From the IMG/VR virus record IMGVR_UViG_3300010354_000207, positions 1 through 39,746 of that record: DNA of 39,746 bases. One strand, 5' to 3'. The notes beneath the pieces are model-generated. The model was not told the DNA's origin. It ran no database searches and worked only from the letters and a program-made list of their open reading frames with translations. How positions within the stretch are numbered: position 1 is the first letter of the stretch; each line of letters starts with the position of its first letter. Positions 23,738 through 31,615 of the stretch are shown here, in pieces. The translations under genes were made by a program, and so were the position numbers. Source of the DNA: a virus.

Positions 23738-26700
23738 ATGCTTGGTAATAAAATTAATTTGAGGCTCGAAGACATTGAAAATCTTCTTCATGGTAAAGAC
23801 CCAGAAGAAGGTATTCGATATATTGATGCCAATAATTTCTCCCCAGAAGTTAAGGTTTTTATCAGGAGACCAGAAGATGAAAAGGTATCAATCAAAAAAG
23901 ATACTTTTAGACCCTTCCTTTGGTTCAAAGGTTTCGATTTTGATAAAGATTTCACTTGGGAATACTTTGCAATACCCGAATCTGATTACAACGAATTAGA
24001 TCACTGTATTTTATACAAAGGTGCCGTTCATTTTCTTGACGAGAATCTGAAAGTTGTATGTCAAACCTATGACGGCACTGAAGTGATTGTAAAAAGATTT
24101 TTGTCTGATGTAGAAGACAGGAGGAGGCTTTGTTATTCCAAAATGAAGGAATATAACATCGAGATTGAAGAGAAGACAACGAAGATAGACAAGAACAAGA
24201 ATATTGCGCGTCTTGAAAATGGTTTCAAGTATCTGGTTCATATAAATCCGCCAGATGAACCCAGACCATATACCAACCCTTTTATTGGCTATACAAAAAC
24301 AGGTTATGTTAAAAACATAAACGGTTCATATAATAACCTCCTTGATTTTTTCATGGAAGGTGGTTTGGATATATGGAAGAAATCTGGAGTGTTTTTGGAC
24401 GGCGAAAAGTTTGAAAATTTTTGGTCAGAGGGTACACCATTCCAAAAGCTCATGTTTTTCTTTGGCTTCCCAATGAAAAGCAATCTTTTCACTTTGGTAG
24501 ATGAAGGGGAAGCAGATGACGATATTTTCAACACATACGACGATGACAGGAAACAATATCTTTCGATTGTAAACTTTGATGAATTTTTAGACCTCACATT
24601 CAAGATTTTCAATGAGAAGTTGAAAATGACGAATGTATTTGAGTTTTATGAAAAGAAGATAAAAGATAAAGATTTAGATTTTCTTAGGAAGCATTCAAAA
24701 GAGTTATATTCAGCTCTTAACCTGAAAGTAGATAAAATCAAGTTCCAAGACCTTCTTGATAATGAATACACATTCGATTCAAGGAAAGGATTCAAGAACC
24801 TGAATAACACTTTTATTGAACACGGTATTGATGTCTTTTACGGCGAAGAACGTCTTTTCTTTGCAAATACTGCGCTTGAGCAGTATATGATCCAATCAGG
24901 CAAAAGGCTTTTCAAAGGATTTGAAGAATACACTGAACTTCGTATTATGACTATGGACATAGAAACGAAGGCACAGGAGGCTTTTGCATATCGAAATGAC
25001 GCTGCACTTCACGCCACTATGGGTAGGATATTCAAAATCGGTATCTATTGTAACAATGGATTGGAAGTGGTTTTGAATGCCAGCAATGATAAAGAGGAGA
25101 AAGAAATTATTGAAAAGTTCTTTGAAATTATGATGGAAACAGACCCAGACCTGTTTCTTACCTACAATGGAGAAGGTTTTGATTTTCCGTTCATTATCAA
25201 AAGATATGAACTGTTAAATCGTTTGAGGGATGAAGACGCTGCATTAAATGCTTTGAGGCATTTGCTAAAAGATTACTATTCCAAATTCGAGGGTGTTTAT
25301 ATTTCCAACAAAAACACCCTGACAAGAAGGAATGGAAACTTAAAGGTTGGTGGAAGCAGTGAGAAATATACACAAACAAATATCCTCGGCATAAATCTGT
25401 GCGATACCATGTTCGCTGTAAAGCGTGCTTCTGCTATCAACAAACAAATACCTAACTTTAAATTAAAAGATAATGTTAAGTTTGCTGGTTTGGCTAAACC
25501 GAATAGGGTTTATGTGGACGGCGGAAAAATCGGGGAAATAGAAAATTCGCCGTCCACCTTCTACCTAAACCCATCAAACGGACATTACATAAAATACCAC
25601 AAAGAAATAATTTTTGAGAGAGATGAATACAAAGAAACCAATATCAAGAAAAAAGCTGCAACAACTTTTATTTACGGCGATGAAAATGTATTATACACAT
25701 TCGATGCAAAGTCTGATGGGAGATTTATGCAGACCTGTGAAAATACGATTGAATTTAAAGCAGACGAAGATGTAGAAATATTCTTTGAGAGGCTTTACAG
25801 TAGATTCAAACAATATGATAAAGTCTGCTTTCAACATCAAAATTATGTCGGTAAGTGGCTTGAAAAAGAAGACCCACAAAAGTTTTCTACGCTTAAATTC
25901 CTCTTGAAAGATTTAAGGGAAAATCTGGATAACAAGTCTTTCTTCTACCCTGAAATCAATTTTGAAGAATATATTGAAACAACAGGTGCAGACATCATAA
26001 AAAGGTATCTGATAGACGACCTTTGGGAGACAGCCAAACTGGATGAGCATTACAGTCAGGCGACATTCCTGATTTCAAAGTGGCTCCCGACATCATATCA
26101 AAGGGCCGCTACTATGGGCGGTGCTACCGTTTGGAAATTGCTTTTGACCACGTACTCTTACGAATACGGACTCGCTATACCAGAGTTCGACGAACCAAGG
26201 GAGTTTAGTGGAGGGCTTGTGGCGTTAATATCTTGTGGGTATCATGGAAAGTCTTTTAAAGCAGACTTCTCCTCACTCTACCCTGCGGAGTTCTATGTCC
26301 ATGTGGATAGCCCTGAAATAGATTTGTTGGGGGTTTACAAGCTCTTTATGTACTATGGTTGGTCGACACGTATCAAGTACAAACAGTTGATGAATGAACA
26401 CAAGGAAAAAGGTGAAATGTCGCTTAGTAAAAAATACGAAGTAAGGCAGTTACCTATCAAAATCCTTATCAACAGTTTCTATGGTATGATGGGTGCAGCA
26501 GGTGTTACACCATTTGCTGACCTCGTTGTTGCGCAAGCGGTAACTTGCTCTGGAAGGCAACACCTTCGACACCTTATCAAATGGTTTACAAAGAAAGGGT
26601 TTTACGCTACCATCGCACATACAGACGGTGTATTCTTTTCTATTAACAAAGCAGACTTATCCTACAAATATATTGGCAAGGCAATCAACTGGCTTGTTAA

Positions 26701-27841
26701 AAAAGACAAGGAATATGAAGGTATTGCAGCTTATGTGGCAGAATACAACGACACCTTTATGAAAGGTATCATGGGTCTTGATATTGACGAAATCGTGGAA
26801 TCAGTAATCAATTTCTCCAAAGGAAACTATATCTACCTCAAGAAAGCCAAAAACAAAAAGACTGGTGTGGAGGAAGACAAATTAGAGATTATTGGAGGTG
26901 CAATCATTAAAAAAACGCAGTCTGAATATATCACGGAGTTTGTGGAAAAAGAAGTTGTGAAATTGATGAGAGGTGATGCACTCGGTTTTCTTAATGCTTA
27001 CTGGGATTATATCAGCCTGATACAAGACAAGAAACTCAATGTGAACCTTATCACATCGAAAGCTAAAATCAAGAAAAGCAAGAATGAATATCTGGAACAT
27101 ATCAAAGGTGTTAACAAAAACGGACAGCCATTGAATAGACAGGTACACATGGAAATGCTTATAAACGCTGGTGTAGATTTTGATATGGGTGATACAGTCT
27201 ATTATGTCAACACTGGAGCGAATGAGAAAGATAAAGATAGTATGAGTGTGAATACTACTTTTGCTACCTGTGACATTTCAGATGTTAATATTAACGACAT
27301 TACAAAAGTTATGGCTACTAATGACAGGAACCGTATCAAAAGTTATCTTGTCAGAATTTATGAGCAAGGTTATTTGACTGTCAATAGTAAGTGTATGGAC
27401 GGCGATTTGATTGCATTTTTGGATGATATTGCGACTTGGAAAAACATCAAATTCAAAACAAAGACCTTGAAGAAAGGCGTGTTTGTAGAATTTATCAAAA
27501 CAGAGTTTATCATAAATTGTACATTGGTTGACACTTACAAGTCAGACAACTTTATCAACTACAATAGCGTACTCTACATAGACAAATTCAATAAAGCCGT
27601 CCACCCACTATTCGTAGTCTTTAAACCTGAATTGAGGGAGAAATTAATGATTAAGGATAAGAGAGACAGACCTTTTGTGTTGGAATCTGATTTGGAACTC
27701 ATCAACAGTATTCCATTTGCAGGTAAAGAAAAGAAGACACAAATGAGCTATGAAGAAGTGATGGAGATAACAAAAGAAGAAGATGAATATTGGAGCTTTG
27801 TTAAAATAAGCCCAGACGATTTCAATGTCGAAAGAGCCTAA
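23738..27841 (+). CDS. Family B DNA polymerase
   Basis: A 1367-residue replicative DNA polymerase, about half again as long as T4 gp43. The exonuclease domain has Exo I IMTMDIETKA (residues about 404-413) and Exo II TYNGEGFDFPFIIKRYE (about 474). YLIDDLWETAKL (about 765) is a candidate Exo III. The polymerase domain has motif A FKADFSSLYPAEF (about 840), motif B KILINSFYGMMGAAG (about 910) and motif C TIAHTDGVFFS (about 958-968). Motif C reads H-T-D-G where most family B enzymes have D-T-D-S, leaving one of the two usual Asp. Long extra segments lie at the N-terminus, between the exonuclease motifs, and after motif C. It has its own host-type promoter, so it is probably early. Its stop overlaps the convergent phosphatase gene by 4 bp. 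It holds four GGACGGCG copies, two forming an inverted pair. Confidence 0.92.
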   Translation: MLGNKINLRLEDIENLLHGKDPEEGIRYIDANNFSPEVKVFIRRPEDEKVSIKKDTFRPFLWFKGFDFDKDFTWEYFAIPESDYNELDHCILYKGAVHFLDENLKVVCQTYDGTEVIVKRFLSDVEDRRRLCYSKMKEYNIEIEEKTTKIDKNKNIARLENGFKYLVHINPPDEPRPYTNPFIGYTKTGYVKNINGSYNNLLDFFMEGGLDIWKKSGVFLDGEKFENFWSEGTPFQKLMFFFGFPMKSNLFTLVDEGEADDDIFNTYDDDRKQYLSIVNFDEFLDLTFKIFNEKLKMTNVFEFYEKKIKDKDLDFLRKHSKELYSALNLKVDKIKFQDLLDNEYTFDSRKGFKNLNNTFIEHGIDVFYGEERLFFANTALEQYMIQSGKRLFKGFEEYTELRIMTMDIETKAQEAFAYRNDAALHATMGRIFKIGIYCNNGLEVVLNASNDKEEKEIIEKFFEIMMETDPDLFLTYNGEGFDFPFIIKRYELLNRLRDEDAALNALRHLLKDYYSKFEGVYISNKNTLTRRNGNLKVGGSSEKYTQTNILGINLCDTMFAVKRASAINKQIPNFKLKDNVKFAGLAKPNRVYVDGGKIGEIENSPSTFYLNPSNGHYIKYHKEIIFERDEYKETNIKKKAATTFIYGDENVLYTFDAKSDGRFMQTCENTIEFKADEDVEIFFERLYSRFKQYDKVCFQHQNYVGKWLEKEDPQKFSTLKFLLKDLRENLDNKSFFYPEINFEEYIETTGADIIKRYLIDDLWETAKLDEHYSQATFLISKWLPTSYQRAATMGGATVWKLLLTTYSYEYGLAIPEFDEPREFSGGLVALISCGYHGKSFKADFSSLYPAEFYVHVDSPEIDLLGVYKLFMYYGWSTRIKYKQLMNEHKEKGEMSLSKKYEVRQLPIKILINSFYGMMGAAGVTPFADLVVAQAVTCSGRQHLRHLIKWFTKKGFYATIAHTDGVFFSINKADLSYKYIGKAINWLVKKDKEYEGIAAYVAEYNDTFMKGIMGLDIDEIVESVINFSKGNYIYLKKAKNKKTGVEEDKLEIIGGAIIKKTQSEYITEFVEKEVVKLMRGDALGFLNAYWDYISLIQDKKLNVNLITSKAKIKKSKNEYLEHIKGVNKNGQPLNRQVHMEMLINAGVDFDMGDTVYYVNTGANEKDKDSMSVNTTFATCDISDVNINDITKVMATNDRNRIKSYLVRIYEQGYLTVNSKCMDGDLIAFLDDIATWKNIKFKTKTLKKGVFVEFIKTEFIINCTLVDTYKSDNFINYNSVLYIDKFNKAVHPLFVVFKPELREKLMIKDKRDRPFVLESDLELINSIPFAGKEKKTQMSYEEVMEITKEEDEYWSFVKISPDDFNVERA
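25514..25557. repeat. Inverted pair of the GGACGGCG motif inside the polymerase gene
   Basis: GTGGACGGCG at 25514-25523 and CGCCGTCCAC at 25548-25557 form a perfect 10-bp inverted repeat with a 24-base A-rich spacer. One arm encodes Val-Asp-Gly, the other Ser-Pro-Ser-Thr, so the symmetry is not a by-product of protein sequence. Confidence 0.8.
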
Positions 27842-28533
27842 AGTTTATAAAGTTTCTTTGTTAGTTGGCTCTGATGATATTCCATAGATTCCAAATTCAT
27901 AATCGTTAACTTCCCACCATTACCAGAACCCGTATCAATGTTTAATACATTCGATGCGGTTTCTGGTCTATGGGAAATAGTTGGAGTATGACCTATTATT
28001 ACTTTCGAGAAAGTAAAATCCATGTTTGTGAAGTTATACTTTAAAAGTCTGTCTTGGGATGCAGATACCAAAGCCTTTTGCCAAAGCGTCCTGTTGATTG
28101 CAAAGTTTATTGCTTTTTGATTGATTACAGATTTCCTTGTGTCGAAACCCGCATGGCAAATGAAGAAGTCTCCGTGATGATACCAATAATTGACTTTATT
28201 GAAATAGTTTTGTAGGTGTTCTTTTACGTCTTTATTTTTCTGGAGTATTTCTATTGTCTTCTCACCACCAGATTTAAGCCATGTTTTATTTATCTTACCT
28301 TGTTCGACCCAATACTTAACCCAAAGGTCATGGTTTCCCATACAGGCTTTTAAATGCTTTATTTTCAATAGCTCATTCAGACATTCGTTTGGGGAGTTTG
28401 CATGGCCGTCGAAAAGATCACCCACAAAATACAATATATCTTTTTTATAATCAAAATTTACCTTCTCAAAAAGTTGCATCAAGCCTTTATAGTTGCTATG
28501 CAAATCCCCCAAAACAAATGCTCGATTATCCAA
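27838..28533 (-). CDS. Metallophosphatase (PP1/lambda-type serine/threonine phosphatase)
   Basis: A 231-residue calcineurin-like metallophosphoesterase, close in size to phage lambda phosphatase. The metal-binding motifs are in order: VLGDLHSNYKGL (Asp10, His12), YFVGDLFDGHANS (Asp39), CMGNHDLWVKYW (Asn67, His68), FFICHAGFDTRKS and KVIIGHTPTISHRPE. Such enzymes remove phosphate from proteins or nucleotides; in phages they may reverse host or phage protein phosphorylation. The substrate is not evident. The gene is convergent with the polymerase, sharing 4 bp, and lies 6 bp after the small unknown upstream. Confidence 0.88.
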   Translation of the reverse strand: MDNRAFVLGDLHSNYKGLMQLFEKVNFDYKKDILYFVGDLFDGHANSPNECLNELLKIKHLKACMGNHDLWVKYWVEQGKINKTWLKSGGEKTIEILQKNKDVKEHLQNYFNKVNYWYHHGDFFICHAGFDTRKSVINQKAINFAINRTLWQKALVSASQDRLLKYNFTNMDFTFSKVIIGHTPTISHRPETASNVLNIDTGSGNGGKLTIMNLESMEYHQSQLTKKLYKL

Positions 28534-28539
28534 AAGATT

Positions 28540-28878
28540 TTATTCTTCTTCTTTCATTTTGAATGTTTCTGGGTCTCTTCCTTCCTTATTGGCAGTAGCA
28601 TAATATATTGCCTTTGCTTTCTTTTTACCGTATTTTTCCTCCATGCTTTTCATAACATCTTTATTATATTCATAAAGCTCTTCAGGTTCTTGAAGTAAAT
28701 TCAAAGCCTTTTTAGCGAAGAAGATAACAGTTCTGAAGTCATGTTTATTCAAACCATTTAAAATATTTTCTTCATAAGTTCTTAGTTGAACTTCAATATC
28801 TTCTGGATAGTTCGCTTTACCCATATTTTCTTGTATCTCATTATAAAGCGTTTCACTAATTTTTATCTTCTTGTTCAT
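28540..28878 (-). CDS. Small conserved-looking hypothetical protein
   Basis: A 112-residue charged helical protein. The C-terminal part EEKYGKKKAKAIYYATANKE followed by GRDPETFKM is a pattern that recurs in small phage proteins of unknown role. A purine-rich AAGGA lies 5 bases before the ATG, one of the few SD-like sites in the window. It is divergent from the M15 lysin gene across a compact double late-promoter-like box, and likely co-transcribed with the phosphatase. Function is unknown. Confidence 0.55.
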   Translation of the reverse strand: MNKKIKISETLYNEIQENMGKANYPEDIEVQLRTYEENILNGLNKHDFRTVIFFAKKALNLLQEPEELYEYNKDVMKSMEEKYGKKKAKAIYYATANKEGRDPETFKMKEEE

Positions 28879-28887
28879 AATTCCTTA

Positions 28888-28904
28888 TATTTATCATATA
28901 AATA
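28888..28904. promoter_or_regulatory. Divergent pair of late-promoter-like boxes
   Basis: TATAAATA at 28897-28904 (+) lies 9 bases before the lysin ATG, and GATAAATA (- strand, 28888-28895) points towards the 28540-28878 gene. Together they form a near-palindrome like the one at 20895-20910. An exact T4 late octamer just ahead of a lysis gene fits late expression. Confidence 0.5.
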
Positions 28905-28913
28905 TAATATACT

Positions 28914-29417
28914 ATGGAAAATGAGAATGAAAAGAGTGTGCAGTATGTGGACGGCGAAATGCAACTTTCAAAATATTTGAAGGTAAAGGATTTCACATAC
29001 TCACCAACAGCAGTGACAAATAATATTGATAACAGGTTGCCAGTTTCTTTGCTGGAAGATGCAAAGAAAATCGCGGCAATCTATGACCGAATTTACGACC
29101 AATTTAAAGGCAAGGTTAAATTGAACTCTGGATATAGAAGTCTTGCACTCAACAGGCGGGTAGGAGGCTCCACCACATCCCAACACGTCAGGGCACAAGC
29201 TATTGATGTGGACGGCGTAAATGGTGTAAAAAACTCCCAGATTTTAAGTTGGGTATTGAGGAACGTAACCTATAACCAGGTCATACACGAATACGGGACT
29301 GCAACAGAACCTGCTTGGGTTCATATCGGATTTGGAACTAAAATGCAGTTTTTGAAAATCGGTGTTAAGGGGACGAAAGCGTTAACCAATATGCTTGGGG
29401 AGGAAGTTGATATTTAA
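28914..29417 (+). CDS. M15-family peptidase endolysin
   Basis: A 167-residue zinc peptidase of the M15 (D-Ala-D-Ala carboxypeptidase/VanY-like, M15_3) family, used by phages to cleave peptidoglycan peptides at lysis. The zinc and active-site motifs are visible: LNSGYRSLALNRRVGGS (Arg75 region), TTSQHVRAQAIDVDG (His91 and Asp98), and PAWVHIGFG with His137. No signal peptide is present, so export would need a holin. It is a single + strand gene with a TATAAATA box in front, convergent with the tagged protein at 29423. Two GGACGGCG copies (28949, 29210) lie in it. Confidence 0.88.
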   Translation: MENENEKSVQYVDGEMQLSKYLKVKDFTYSPTAVTNNIDNRLPVSLLEDAKKIAAIYDRIYDQFKGKVKLNSGYRSLALNRRVGGSTTSQHVRAQAIDVDGVNGVKNSQILSWVLRNVTYNQVIHEYGTATEPAWVHIGFGTKMQFLKIGVKGTKALTNMLGEEVDI

Positions 29418-29422
29418 AAATA

Positions 29423-29971
29423 TTAATCTCCAAGCAAATCGTTTATTCTATCCAAAAATTCTTTTTTATCAAAGGCAACTTTTTTGTCGTAAGCGGCAAA
29501 ATCTGATTTTATGTCATTATAACCGATAGGATATAAATTGCGTAACATTATTGGACGCTCTTCATAACTTCCACCACCTTCGATGTCATAATCTCGATTA
29601 AATTCATCAAATCTGACTGTGACGTAAGGTTCATTGTTATCACTGTAACCTATGTTTGGATATAACCAACCAGTTTTTCCAGCAAACTGTTGACTAAATT
29701 TATGTTCTATCGGTTGTTCATTTGCAGGCTTAATTCTAACCTTTATCATTAACCTGCCAAATGTCCCACCATTTTCTTTATAAATCTTGTCTAAACTCAA
29801 CTTCTTTAGTTCATTTTCATTACCACTGTCGGATAATAATGCTAACTTATCTATATCTGGCAAGTTTTTAAAACCACCTACTTTATTTATCTTATCCAAA
29901 GCCTTGTCAACATATTGATTTTCATTTAAACATTTATGCACGGCTTCCTGTATAAATTCTTTTGCTTTCAT
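29423..29971 (-). CDS. Tagged internal virion protein, non-ART
   Basis: A 182-residue protein starting MKAKEFIQEAVHKCLNENQ, the same head-targeting tag with L-N-E at residues 15-17 (Cys instead of Ser at 14). After the tag comes a helical segment (KALDKINKVGGFKNLPDIDK), then a beta-rich domain (residues about 75-150: GRLMIKVRIKP, GWLYPNIGYSDNNEPYVTV), possibly a small barrel. No ADP-ribosyltransferase motif is seen. It lies 13 bp after the gp25-like gene, in a late structural setting, as expected for a head-packaged protein. What it does after injection is unknown. Confidence 0.55.
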   Translation of the reverse strand: MKAKEFIQEAVHKCLNENQYVDKALDKINKVGGFKNLPDIDKLALLSDSGNENELKKLSLDKIYKENGGTFGRLMIKVRIKPANEQPIEHKFSQQFAGKTGWLYPNIGYSDNNEPYVTVRFDEFNRDYDIEGGGSYEERPIMLRNLYPIGYNDIKSDFAAYDKKVAFDKKEFLDRINDLLGD

Positions 29972-29984
29972 TATTATTAACAGG

Positions 29985-30362
29985 TTAGATGTTTATATTC
30001 AAAATATCCTTAACCAAAAAAATCCCGTCATTGTAACTGTAATAAACGGTCAGATTAACAGTTTGGTCAAAAGATTCTACTGTGATGTTATCTATGTTTA
30101 TGCCCTGAATATTTGACTGCACTGTTTGTGTTATGTCATCTTTCAAAAGATTAAATGTTTGCTCATCCATAGGCTCAAACAAATAATCGTAAATGTTTGA
30201 TCCGAAATCTGGTCTGTATAATCTCGTACCTTTTTTCGTTACGAGAAGGTGTTTAAGGTTTGACTTCACTGCATCCTTTGATGTTTTAGTTAAATCGAAA
30301 TAGAACCCATCTGGACTCGTTCTGAATGGGAAGTTTATACCTATATATTTTCTTTGTGCCAT
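29985..30362 (-). CDS. Baseplate wedge protein, gp25-like
   Basis: A 125-residue protein of the GPW/gp25 family, the small wedge subunit that triggers sheath polymerisation in contractile tails. The family features are INFPFRTSPDGFYFDLTKT near the N-terminus, VKSNLKHLLVTKKGTRLYRP, then DFGSNIYDYLFEPMDEQ (residues about 37-70), with the L-x-T-x-x-G-x-R...F-G signature. A beta-rich end follows. Length is normal. It is placed among Nudix and tagged-protein genes, far from the gp6/gp5 block but in the same orientation. Its presence indicates a contractile (myovirus-type) tail. Confidence 0.88.
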   Translation of the reverse strand: MAQRKYIGINFPFRTSPDGFYFDLTKTSKDAVKSNLKHLLVTKKGTRLYRPDFGSNIYDYLFEPMDEQTFNLLKDDITQTVQSNIQGINIDNITVESFDQTVNLTVYYSYNDGIFLVKDILNINI

Positions 30363-30363
30363 C

Positions 30364-30825
30364 TTAACCTATTAATTTCTTTAAATGCTCTTCGGCTTCT
30401 TTTCTGAAATGTGCAACACCTGTATGAATCAATGACTTCTTTATATCCATAAATTGTTTAAATGATAACCACTTATAATCGGTTATTTCAATTTCCATAT
30501 CAACTGTTAACTTGTTTATAAGTGGGGTAAACTCATCTTCAACAAGTCCTATGAAATTATAGAAAGTAAAATTACCTTTTTTATCCACCACAGAAGGAAT
30601 TAATTTTATCGGCACATATACTCCACCTTCTTCATAAAACTCTCTTACAGCCGTTTCATAGGGCTTTTCACCTATGTTGGCCTTGCCTCCAAGATTTGCA
30701 AAAACATTTGGTTCGTTTTCCAATTTTGGACCGCGTTTGCAAAGCAAAATCCTTTTGGTTTTTAAACAGACTGCATATATTCCAGCGGCATAATTTTCTG
30801 GTCTCAACGATAAATCAAGTTTCAT
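30364..30825 (-). CDS. Nudix hydrolase
   Basis: A 153-residue Nudix hydrolase, counted from the ATG at 30825 rather than the TTG at 30831. The Nudix box is at residues about 46-68: GGKANIGEKPYETAVREFYE followed by EGG, matching G-x5-E-x7-R-E-U-x-E-E-x-G. The N-terminal strand GIYAVCLKTKRILLCKRGPK is typical. These enzymes hydrolyse nucleoside diphosphates linked to another moiety; phage members act on damaged or modified nucleotides, ADP-ribose or RNA caps. In a phage with several ART-like proteins an ADP-ribose/NAD role is an attractive but untested idea. It overlaps its upstream neighbour by 11 bp and is 1 bp from the gp25-like gene. Confidence 0.88.
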   Translation of the reverse strand: MKLDLSLRPENYAAGIYAVCLKTKRILLCKRGPKLENEPNVFANLGGKANIGEKPYETAVREFYEEGGVYVPIKLIPSVVDKKGNFTFYNFIGLVEDEFTPLINKLTVDMEIEITDYKWLSFKQFMDIKKSLIHTGVAHFRKEAEEHLKKLIG

Positions 30826-31186
30826 GTTCAAATTCTATTTTGTTTTTCTTTTTCAAAATGGAAGAACATTTTTCGTATTCTTCTGTCTTTTCAAAGAAAC
30901 GAAGCATTTTATCCAAGAAGTCTGTTGACAGGTTACTATCAAAATCGAGACGATAATATGCCATGTTATAATATAAGTCCATCGTCTCTGGGAACGGCAA
31001 ACTCTTTTTAAAATTAAAATAATCTATCGCCTCAATATCTTTTATGTTTTTAAAACCTTCAGATGAAAGATTTTTCATTATGTCGAAAGCTATCTCATCT
31101 GCTTCATCTATATTGTTAGCAATTATTGAACCCCCATAAAATCTATTTTCGGCGGTTTTTACTTCCAAAATATAGTTGCTGCTCAT
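30815..31186 (-). CDS. Hypothetical protein (123 aa)
   Basis: A 123-residue acidic protein with an alpha/beta start (YILEVKTAENRFYGGSIIAN) and a helical, Lys-rich end. No family was recognised. Its last codons overlap the Nudix start, suggesting translational coupling. It begins after the terminator at 31224-31256, so it may open a new transcription unit leading to Nudix, gp25 and the tagged protein. Confidence 0.5.
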   Translation of the reverse strand: MSSNYILEVKTAENRFYGGSIIANNIDEADEIAFDIMKNLSSEGFKNIKDIEAIDYFNFKKSLPFPETMDLYYNMAYYRLDFDSNLSTDFLDKMLRFFEKTEEYEKCSSILKKKNKIEFEHET

Positions 31187-31223
31187 AGTCCATCAATTAT
31201 ATAAAATAAATAGTTCTGGTGTT

Positions 31224-31256
31224 AAAACAAAAAACGCCAACCAATTGGTCGGCGTT
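31224..31256 (-). terminator. Rho-independent terminator after the membrane-protein gene
   Basis: On the - strand AACGCC-n-ACC pairs with GGT-n-GGCGTT around an AATT loop (31233-31256) and is followed by TTTTTGTTTT. It begins 5 bases after the stop codon of the gene at 31261. Confidence 0.8.
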
Positions 31257-31260
31257 AATT

Positions 31261-31560
31261 TCACTGTTCTTCTTTCTTTTTTCGAGGTTTTCTTGCTGGC
31301 TTAGATTTTTCATTTTCCGTCGGGGCAGGTGCCTGTTCATCGGAGGCATCTGGAAAACCTTCCGTAAAAAATTCTTGCTCAACCTCGCTGGTTTCTCCTT
31401 CTTGTTCACGGTCTATGAAAATGAAGTAAACCAGTGAAGTAACGACTGCGGAGATAGCAAAAAGTCCTGACAAAGGCATTGTTGGGAAAAGAACTTTTGC
31501 AATAAAAAAAGTGCAAAAAGCAACTAAGAGAGAAACAACAACATTTGAATTAAAAGTCAT
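31261..31560 (-). CDS. Small membrane protein with basic tail
   Basis: A 99-residue protein from the ATG at 31560; the frame extends to 31605 but the upstream part overlaps the promoter. Two hydrophobic segments (residues about 7-24, VVVSLLVAFCTFFIAKVL, and 28-48, GLFAISAVVTSLVYFIFI) are followed by an acidic stretch and a basic Pro/Lys-rich end (KPARKPRKKKEEQ). It is framed by a host-type promoter and a strong terminator, so it is a single-gene early unit. That argues against a holin, which would be late, and for an early membrane-acting protein such as a host-takeover or superinfection factor. No family was recognised. Confidence 0.6.
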   Translation of the reverse strand: MTFNSNVVVSLLVAFCTFFIAKVLFPTMPLSGLFAISAVVTSLVYFIFIDREQEGETSEVEQEFFTEGFPDASDEQAPAPTENEKSKPARKPRKKKEEQ

Positions 31561-31576
31561 ACTGTAATTTTTTTTG

Positions 31577-31606
31577 CAAAGGTAAGGATAATTTTTAGAT
31601 TTCAAA
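31577..31606 (-). promoter_or_regulatory. Host-type promoter for the membrane-protein gene
   Basis: On the - strand TTTG (31603-31606) and TACCTTTG (31577-31584) are separated by 18 bases. The -7 box is identical to those at 16236 and 23704. The ATG at 31560 is 16 bases downstream. Confidence 0.65.
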
Positions 31607-31615
31607 AATTTTAAA

